A stretch of DNA of 64,000 nucleotides from Pseudomonas serbica (GTDB lineage: Bacteria > Pseudomonadota > Gammaproteobacteria > Pseudomonadales > Pseudomonadaceae). The notes beneath the pieces were generated by a model. It was not told the DNA's origin and made no database searches. It saw only the letters and a list, made by a program, of their open reading frames with translations. Shown in pieces: positions 58,796 through 64,000 of this stretch. The stretch is taken from contig NZ_JAQIYM010000014.1 of NCBI RefSeq assembly GCF_028823535.1, positions 124,001 to 188,000 of the forward strand, in the 5' to 3' direction. The position numbers and the translations under genes were made by a program. Every line of letters begins with the position of its first letter. Within the stretch, counting starts at the first letter, position 1.

Positions 58796-59656
58796 TCAAT
58801 AAGCGATGCGGATGTCGGCGAAATCCAGCTCGCGCTCGGTCTCCGGCGACTGGCCTTCATCGAACAACAAGCGATGGATGCGCCGCGCCGACTCCTGGAA
58901 CGCCACGCCGCCAAGGCTGTGCAAGTCGTACTGATGGCTGTGGACTTCCGCCCGCACCCGACCCGGGTGTGGCGACAGCAACAGGATACGATTGCCCACC
59001 ACCAACGCCTCTTCGATGGAGTGCGTGACGAACAGCAGCGTGAAACGCACCTCCTCCCAGAGCAGCAGCAACTCTTCCTGCATCTTGCGTCGGGTCAGGG
59101 CGTCGAGCGCGGCGAAGGGTTCATCCATCAGAAGGATTTTCGGCTGCATCGCCAACGCCCGGGCGATGGCGACGCGCGCCTTCATGCCGCCCGACAACGT
59201 ATGTGGATAGGCGTCGGCAAACGCCGCCAAGCCGACCTTTTCCAGGTAGTGCAGCGCCCGCTCCTCGGCCTCTTTACGCTTTAGGGTGTTCGAGGCCAGC
59301 AGCGGAAACATCACGTTCTGCTTGACGGTTTTCCACGGCGGCAGTTGATCGAATTCCTGAAACACGACAATGCGGTCCGGCCCTGGCGCATCGACGCGCT
59401 GACCTTGCAGGCGGATCTCACCCTCGACTGGCTGGATAAATCCCGCAGCGGCCTTGAGCAAGGTCGACTTGCCGCACCCGGACGGCCCGAGCAGGACGAA
59501 GCGATCCGCCGGATCCACCTCGAAACTGACCTGGTGGGTGGCACGCACCACCCGCTGGGGTGTGCGGTATTCCAGGCTGACGCTGTCGACCGAGAGCAGC
59601 GACTGGGCGGTGGCGATCGGTTTGCTGACCGTGTGGCCTTGCAACGGGGCGTTCAT
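58796..59656 (-). CDS. Sulfonate-type ABC transporter ATP-binding protein (TauB/SsuB family)
   Basis: The 286-residue ATPase has Walker A GPSGCGKST near 64-72, a Q-loop VFQEFDQLPPWKTVKQNVMFPL, signature LSGGMKARVAIARAL, Walker B ILLMDEPFAALDALTRRKMQ, and H-loop LLFVTHSIEEALV. All are in the TauB/SsuB style (LPPWKTV). The ATG at 59656 has GGGAGC upstream; a longer in-frame start at 59710 lies inside the binding-protein gene. It starts five bases after that gene. Confidence 0.9.
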   Translation of the reverse strand: MNAPLQGHTVSKPIATAQSLLSVDSVSLEYRTPQRVVRATHQVSFEVDPADRFVLLGPSGCGKSTLLKAAAGFIQPVEGEIRLQGQRVDAPGPDRIVVFQEFDQLPPWKTVKQNVMFPLLASNTLKRKEAEERALHYLEKVGLAAFADAYPHTLSGGMKARVAIARALAMQPKILLMDEPFAALDALTRRKMQEELLLLWEEVRFTLLFVTHSIEEALVVGNRILLLSPHPGRVRAEVHSHQYDLHSLGGVAFQESARRIHRLLFDEGQSPETERELDFADIRIAY

Positions 59657-59661
59657 GTCGG

Positions 59662-60687
59662 TCAGCTCCCTTGCAGCGGTTTGGCGTCCTGGAAGAAGTA
59701 GTCCTTCCATGAGTCCGGTTTGTGCTTGATCGCGCCCACACGGTAGAGGAACTCGGCCAACGGGTAGGTGTTTTTGGGTGTGACGCTGAATTCGAACTGC
59801 GGGTTGTCGATGATTTTCAACAGCTCGGCGCGGTCGATCTTGGCCTTGGTGACGCGGATGTAAGTGTCCGCCGCCGCGCCTTTATCGTTTTGCGCGAATT
59901 GCGCCGCTTCTGTCAGCGCATCGACGAAGGCCTTGTAGGTCTTCGGGTTTTCATCGCGGAATTTCCCGGTGGCAAACAGCACCGTCGGCGAGTTCGGCCC
60001 GAGCAGGTCGTAGGTGTTGAGCACCACGTGCACGTTTGGATTGGACAGCGCCTGATCCTGGAATGGCGGGTTGGAAAAGTGCCCGCTCAACTCGGTGCCA
60101 CCGGCGATCAACGCGGCCGTGGCATCAGGATGCGGCACGGCGATGGTGTACTTGTCGAGGCGATTGAATTCCTTGTCGCCCCACTGCTTGGCGGCCGCAT
60201 ATTGCAGGAAGCGAGACTGCACCGACACACCTACGGCCGGCACCGCGATGCGGTCCTTCTCGGTGAAGTCGGCGATGGTCTTGACCTTGGGATTGTTGCT
60301 CACCAGGTAGTACGGAAAGTTGCCCAAGGACGCCACGGCCTTGACGTTCTGCTTGCCGTGGGTGCGATCCCAGATGGTCAGCAGCGGACCAACGCCGGCA
60401 CCGGCAATGTCGATCGAGCCGGAGAGCAGCGCATCGTTGACCGCCGCGCCACCGGAGAGCTGGGTCCAGTCGACCTTGATGTCGATGCCTTCCTGCTTGC
60501 CGTACTTCTCGATCAGGTTCTGGTCGCGGACCACATTAAGCAGCAGGTAAACAATGCCGAACTGTTCGGCGATGCGGATTTCACCTTCGGCCCGGGCCAC
60601 GGTCGGGGCCACCAGGCTGCCGGCGATCAGGCTGAAACCCAGGCCGATGGCCGCGGCCAGCGGTGCAAAGGGTAGACGTTTGGACAT
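59662..60687 (-). CDS. Sulfonate/sulfate-ester-type ABC substrate-binding protein
   Basis: The 341-residue protein has a signal peptide (FAPLAAAIGLGFSLIAGSLVAPTVARAEG) and an NMT1/SsuA-like fold: EIRIAEQFGIVYLLLNVVRDQNLIEKYGKQEGIDIKVDWTQLSGGAAVNDALLSGSIDIAGAGVGPLLTIWDR. It delivers ligand to the permease-ATPase pair downstream. The cluster order recalls PAO1 PA2307-PA2310 and the AtsRBC transporter, from memory. The exact ligand cannot be read. Confidence 0.87.
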   Translation of the reverse strand: MSKRLPFAPLAAAIGLGFSLIAGSLVAPTVARAEGEIRIAEQFGIVYLLLNVVRDQNLIEKYGKQEGIDIKVDWTQLSGGAAVNDALLSGSIDIAGAGVGPLLTIWDRTHGKQNVKAVASLGNFPYYLVSNNPKVKTIADFTEKDRIAVPAVGVSVQSRFLQYAAAKQWGDKEFNRLDKYTIAVPHPDATAALIAGGTELSGHFSNPPFQDQALSNPNVHVVLNTYDLLGPNSPTVLFATGKFRDENPKTYKAFVDALTEAAQFAQNDKGAAADTYIRVTKAKIDRAELLKIIDNPQFEFSVTPKNTYPLAEFLYRVGAIKHKPDSWKDYFFQDAKPLQGS

Positions 60688-60705
60688 GGTCGAATCTCCG
60701 GCAAA

Positions 60706-61593
60706 TCAGAAAGGCGCGTCGCCCTGGATGGTGGTGCGATACAGCTTGCGGCGCAGATGGCTGGGGCATCCGGCGGCGAGATGGATCAGCGAACGGTTGT
60801 CCCAGAACACCAGGTCATGGGGCTGCCACTGATGGCGGTAGATGTTTTGCGTCAACACGCTGTGGGCGTAGAGTTCGTCGAGCAATTGCTTGCTCTCGTC
60901 TTGCGGCAAACCAACGATGCGGGTGGTGAAACCCTCGCTGACGAACAACGCCTTGCGGCCGTTTTCCGGGTGGGTGCGCACGACCGGGTGGATGACTTCG
61001 GCGACTTGCGCCAGTTGTTCCGGGGTCAGGGTCGGGCGCCAGTTGCCTTCGAACTTGGTTTCGCTGTAGCGCGCCGTGTAGGAATGCGCGGCCGAGCGAC
61101 CTTCGACGGCTTTGCGCAGCGCCTCGGGCAGGTTGTCCCAGGCTTTGTGCATGTCGGCGAACAGGGTGTCGCCGCCTTCGGACGGCAGGTCCTGGGCATG
61201 CAGCATCGAGCCCAGGCTTGGCAGTTCTTTGTAGGAAAGGTCGGAGTGCCAGAACTTGCCAGCGTCACCCAGGCCGATGGATTGGCCATTCTCGATGATG
61301 TTGGAAACGATGAGGATTTCCGGGTGCCCGGCCAGCAGGAATTGCTTGAGCACATGGATCTGCAACACGCCAAAACGACGGCTGAAATCGATTTGCTGCT
61401 CGGGGGTGATGCGTTGGTCGCGGAACACCACCACATGATGATCCAGGTGCGCACGGTGAATGCGCGCGAAGTCCTGGTCATTGACCGGGCGGGACAAATC
61501 GAGACCGACGATCTCGGCACCCACCGCCCCGCTGAACGGGCGGACTTCGAAGAATTGTGGCGCGATGCTTGGCGATGCTGAAGCTGCAGACAT
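60706..61593 (-). CDS. TauD/TfdA-family Fe(II)/2-oxoglutarate dioxygenase
   Basis: The 295-residue protein has the TauD fold with iron ligands H116-x-D118 in FWHSDLSYKELP and H271 in DNRSLIHLAAG, a 2-oxoglutarate arginine near 282-286 (HLRRKLYRTTI), and GAEIVGLDLSRPVNDQDFARIHRAHLDHHVVVFRDQ at the N-terminus. Such enzymes hydroxylate the carbon next to a sulfonate or sulfate ester, releasing sulfite or sulfate. It is distinct from AtsK as remembered, and not a close TauD either, so the substrate is open. It is first of the four-gene uptake and desulfurisation operon. Confidence 0.87.
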   Translation of the reverse strand: MSAASASPSIAPQFFEVRPFSGAVGAEIVGLDLSRPVNDQDFARIHRAHLDHHVVVFRDQRITPEQQIDFSRRFGVLQIHVLKQFLLAGHPEILIVSNIIENGQSIGLGDAGKFWHSDLSYKELPSLGSMLHAQDLPSEGGDTLFADMHKAWDNLPEALRKAVEGRSAAHSYTARYSETKFEGNWRPTLTPEQLAQVAEVIHPVVRTHPENGRKALFVSEGFTTRIVGLPQDESKQLLDELYAHSVLTQNIYRHQWQPHDLVFWDNRSLIHLAAGCPSHLRRKLYRTTIQGDAPF

Positions 61594-62206
61594 AAATCAC
61601 TCCCACGCACGGCACGCTCAAGGGCGCGCTCGTCGATCAGAAACTCACGGAGGTTCCGTGTTGGTTCGTGTCGTGCGGCGCGCCGATTGGTCGGCAGGTA
61701 CGCAGGGGTGTAACTTTATAGATATAAGAAATTAAATTTAAATACCGTTAATGAATAACGATATGAATTTTGCTGTGCTCCACACAGCTGATCACGAAAT
61801 TGATCTCAATCGTGACGCCACAAAGTAACCCGCTCGTACACGTCGATAGCTCGCCAGTAATAATCGTTCATTAACAGATTAAAGGCGCCAATAAAATGAC
61901 TAACTTTCGCCGTCTGTCCCTACGACTCTAAACTCTTCCCCACAAAATATTGACACCGCCAGCCGGGTGCCACATTATTCGCGCGCTGCAAAATGGCCAT
62001 CACGCCCTGGCGCGGTGATAGGTTTCTCTGGCTTAGTTGATTGATAAAAGTTTTTATCATTTATTGAGACGAGTTTCGCCGCCGATAGCGATGCCTGGAT
62101 ATTCATTGTCTCATTGTCTCTTTGTTAGCGGCCTTCAAATTTTGCCGATTCTTAACCATTCGGGTTGAGTGTTTTTCGTGCATTGGGACGATTGGAGTAG
62201 AAGGCT
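61594..62206. other. AT-rich divergent promoter region between the dioxygenase operon and bcsE
   Basis: No gene is supported over these 613 bases. From about 61700 to 61790 the DNA is strongly AT-rich (TTATAGATATAAG, TTAAATTTAAATACC, TTAATGAATAACGATATG), a probable promoter and CysB-type region for the minus-strand sulfonate operon. From 61800 to 62200 it stays AT-richer than average and should carry the bcsEFG promoter; ATTGATAAAAGTTTTTATCATT at about 62039 holds a GATAAAA/TTTTATC inverted repeat. Confidence 0.5.
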
Positions 62207-63751
62207 GTGGGACATGTCACGTTGGCCATCCGGCATCTGCAGGATGAGCAAATGTTGCTACGCGCAGGCGGGGTATATTGGATTGCCCTGGACCGTGCGA
62301 GCGATGCGGAAATTTTTGCTCGTCAGTTTTTGTCGGCGTTATCTGAAGACGATACCGCGACGTTAATATGCAGCGGCACCGCCCCCGAAGCAATTGTCGA
62401 GACGTTGGCTGCCGATTGCGGTCCATCGACGCTGCGCATGTTTGCCATGCCTCACGATGCGTCTGCTCGTCAGGCGTTCACGGCCTTGACCGCGGACTTA
62501 CATCGAATAAACATCGCACGCGGTAGTCATCTACTGTTGATGGTGAATTCGGACAATATCGAAAACCTGAGTACCCAACAGTTACACCGCTGGTGTGAAA
62601 ATATTCGCCAATGGTTGTTGAATATCGACTGCACACTTTTAGTACTGTGCAGCGGTCAAGCGCCCCTGTTACATGAGTGCCTGTCACGTCTTAATGAACA
62701 ACTTTCCGGTTTGGCGCAGTTGTATCGCCAAGATGGCGCGATTCACTACCAACTGAATTTTTGGCACAGTGAATTAGGTGTTTGCGCCGCTCAAGCATTT
62801 GACCTGGAAGTGTCCGACACTGGTTTTTCCTTGAGTGATTCGCAACTCTCCAGTCCCTCGCCAACCCGTACCGACGACCAACGCATCTACCTTACCCAGC
62901 GCTCTGCCCTTGAGGGGTCGGCCCCCTTGTCTGAGCAATGGCGGCTTTTTGAATATCGTGACGATCTCCTGCAGCAGGCGGCGCGCGCGCGCGCGGCCTG
63001 CGTGATCGTGACATTGGAAAGCAACCAGGATGTAGAACCGTTGGCCCGGCAATTACACGGATTACGCGAGCAATGTGGCGGTGCCTTGAAGATCATCGTG
63101 CGGGAAATGGAGTCTTGCCTGCGTTACCGCGACGAACGCCTTCTGCTGACTTGTGGGGCTAACCTCATCGTGCCTGCCAAAACCACTCTGGCGAACTTCC
63201 TCAGCATGGTGGAAAGCGCCCAGGGACAGATCTGGCGTTATCGCCAGACACTCGATATCCAGTCACTGTTTACACGTCTACGTCCTCCTGCGCGGCGCGG
63301 GATATTGCCACCACGTGAATTTATCGAGTTGCTTGATGAGGTCTACGCCGGCGCTTCGGGCGAGCTTGCTCATCAATTGTTGCGGTTGCGCCCAAGAGGC
63401 GAACTGAACATCGACCAATACTTGAGTCAGATCACCTTGCGTCGCTTCGGCGACGTCGCCTGCGCTCTCGACGGTGTGTTTTATCTGTTTCTGTTCGCTT
63501 GCCGTGGCGATGGACTGGAACCCGCACTGGGCAATATCTGCCGTCTGCCATGGAGTGATCTTTTCAGCGAGTGCAAGGTACTGTCCGGTGTGGATGCTTT
63601 GCCGCGTCAGGATTTTGTCGATGCCCCCGAGGCTCTTGAAGTTACACGTTTGGCCACCGGGCAAGTAACCGCTGATTTGACTCGCGCCATCACCCAGAGC
63701 GGTTACACGCCGCAACGTATCACGCTGCCGTTGTCGGAACCGTGCCCATGA
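62207..63751 (+). CDS. bcsE: Cellulose biosynthesis c-di-GMP-binding protein BcsE
   Basis: The 514-residue protein matches BcsE. An N-terminal NTPase-like region includes LHRINIARGSHLLLMVNSDNIENLSTQQLHRWCENIRQWL, followed by a REC-like part (CVIVTLESNQDVEPLARQLHGLREQC ... CLRYRDERLLLTCGANLIVP) and the C-terminal GIL domain with the c-di-GMP motif RFGD at residues 413-416, close to the RTGD site of E. coli BcsE. BcsE binds c-di-GMP and supports maximal cellulose secretion with BcsF. The start is GTG at 62207. It overlaps bcsF by the ATGA arrangement. Confidence 0.9.
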   Translation: MGHVTLAIRHLQDEQMLLRAGGVYWIALDRASDAEIFARQFLSALSEDDTATLICSGTAPEAIVETLAADCGPSTLRMFAMPHDASARQAFTALTADLHRINIARGSHLLLMVNSDNIENLSTQQLHRWCENIRQWLLNIDCTLLVLCSGQAPLLHECLSRLNEQLSGLAQLYRQDGAIHYQLNFWHSELGVCAAQAFDLEVSDTGFSLSDSQLSSPSPTRTDDQRIYLTQRSALEGSAPLSEQWRLFEYRDDLLQQAARARAACVIVTLESNQDVEPLARQLHGLREQCGGALKIIVREMESCLRYRDERLLLTCGANLIVPAKTTLANFLSMVESAQGQIWRYRQTLDIQSLFTRLRPPARRGILPPREFIELLDEVYAGASGELAHQLLRLRPRGELNIDQYLSQITLRRFGDVACALDGVFYLFLFACRGDGLEPALGNICRLPWSDLFSECKVLSGVDALPRQDFVDAPEALEVTRLATGQVTADLTRAITQSGYTPQRITLPLSEPCP

Positions 63752-63948
63752 GTTACGTCCAATTGCTCCAGGTTATCGCGGCAAGCTGCCTGATGACCGT
63801 CGCATTAATGCTGGTACTGCGCAGTTTTTTGCAGCGCTTCAATCGCTTGCTCCAGCGGTATTTGTCACCGCGTTATCTGCAGCCGCGGGGGGTGCGTCGG
63901 CGCAAGCCCGTGTCGCCCGTTGAGAGTGACGCACATGAACCGTCCTGA
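63748..63948 (+). CDS. bcsF: Cellulose biosynthesis membrane peptide BcsF
   Basis: The 66-residue protein has one transmembrane helix (LLQVIAASCLMTVALMLVLRSFL, about 5-27) and a basic cytoplasmic tail (GVRRRKPVSP), as BcsF has. BcsF anchors BcsE at the membrane and helps BcsG. The ATG at 63748 overlaps the bcsE stop (ATGA); an in-frame GTG two codons upstream is possible. The 3' end overlaps the start of bcsG by 14 bases. Confidence 0.85.
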   Translation: MSYVQLLQVIAASCLMTVALMLVLRSFLQRFNRLLQRYLSPRYLQPRGVRRRKPVSPVESDAHEPS

Positions 63949-64000
63949 GCGAATCGAAGTAAAAAAGACAGACGCACAAAGCGACTGGACCTGGCCGGGC
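63935..64000 (+). CDS. bcsG: Start of BcsG, cellulose phosphoethanolamine transferase (3' end outside window)
   Basis: From the ATG at 63935 an open frame runs to the window edge (22 codons, MNRPERIEVKKTDAQSDWTWPG). Its DWTWPG matches the segment before the first membrane helix of Pseudomonas BcsG as remembered. It overlaps bcsF by 14 bases, as expected for a bcsEFG operon. BcsG adds phosphoethanolamine to cellulose. The identification rests on position and this short segment. Confidence 0.7.
   Translation, partial: MNRPERIEVKKTDAQSDWTWPG

Noticed and set aside
60706..61593. Assignment as AtsK or TauD proper
   Set aside because: The sequence around the HSD motif and the C-terminus does not follow either protein as I know them; only the family call is safe.
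1..64000. CRISPR arrays, IS elements or prophage
   Set aside because: No regularly spaced repeats, transposase, integrase or phage structural genes were found.

Overview
The window reads as a chromosomal segment of a fluorescent pseudomonad (Pseudomonas fluorescens/putida type). The evidence is high GC, gene-dense operons with frequent ATGA overlaps, many Pseudomonas REP palindromes of the GTAGGAGC / GTGGGAGCG kind, and a block syntenic, from memory, with P. aeruginosa PAO1 PA0280-PA0286 (cysA-cysW-cysT-sbp-oscA, GGDEF-EAL protein, desA). The species cannot be fixed by reading alone. No phage, integrase, IS element, CRISPR array or rRNA was seen. One tRNA gene, tRNA-Arg(CCG), is present.

Layout. 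1-6456 (+): two SfnB-type acyl-CoA dehydrogenase-like oxidoreductases, a DszA/NtaA-type flavin monooxygenase and a metQNI transporter, an organosulfur-use operon. 6457-7819: a structured leader, a small DUF6124-like gene and a methyltransferase. 7850-13067 (-): a TriABC-like RND pump with two membrane-fusion lipoproteins. 13261-14460 (+): a RecF/SMC-like ATPase. 14537-17132 (-): an orphan MetQ, a degenerate SfnR-like sigma-54 activator and an RBBP9-type hydrolase. 17133-17726: decayed intergenic DNA with REPs, an 8-codon ORF plus terminator and a probable TonB remnant. 17727-21636: a desaturase, an AraC regulator, a receiver-only response regulator, a Crp/Fnr regulator and an Mpo1-like protein. 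21726-25766 (-): oscA-sbp-cysT-cysW-cysA sulfate uptake. 25945-31652: c-di-GMP genes, desA and an HDOD response regulator. 31790-34699 (-): gabDT.

35048-43219: tRNA-Arg; an operon of a vWA lipoprotein, ECF sigma factor, anti-sigma-like protein and small acidic protein; a PEBP-family protein; a Rieske/FAD reductase; a YdgA-like protein; and a small membrane protein. 43313-48384 (-): a five-gene MarR-FUSC-DUF1656-HlyD-OprM efflux operon. 48456-51350: DUF2789, a YbaK deacylase, the NfeD/SPFH pair and a membrane protein. 51465-56724 (-): LysR plus an EmrAB-OprM-type tripartite pump. 56910-57845: a mini-RHS protein with an orphan C-terminus. 57908-61593 (-): a TauD-type dioxygenase with a sulfonate-type ABC transporter. 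62207-64000 (+): bcsE, bcsF and the start of bcsG.

Four separated loci (1-6456, 14537-17132, 21726-25766, 57908-61593) belong to the sulfate-starvation response and probably share CysB-type control. Three tripartite efflux systems and several envelope or c-di-GMP functions (DesA, GGDEF/EAL, Bcs) give the rest of the window an envelope theme. The most interesting non-coding signals are structured leaders before the DUF6124-like gene (about 6580-6783), before the PAS-GGDEF gene (about 29205-29340) and between gabD and gabT (about 33080-33256).
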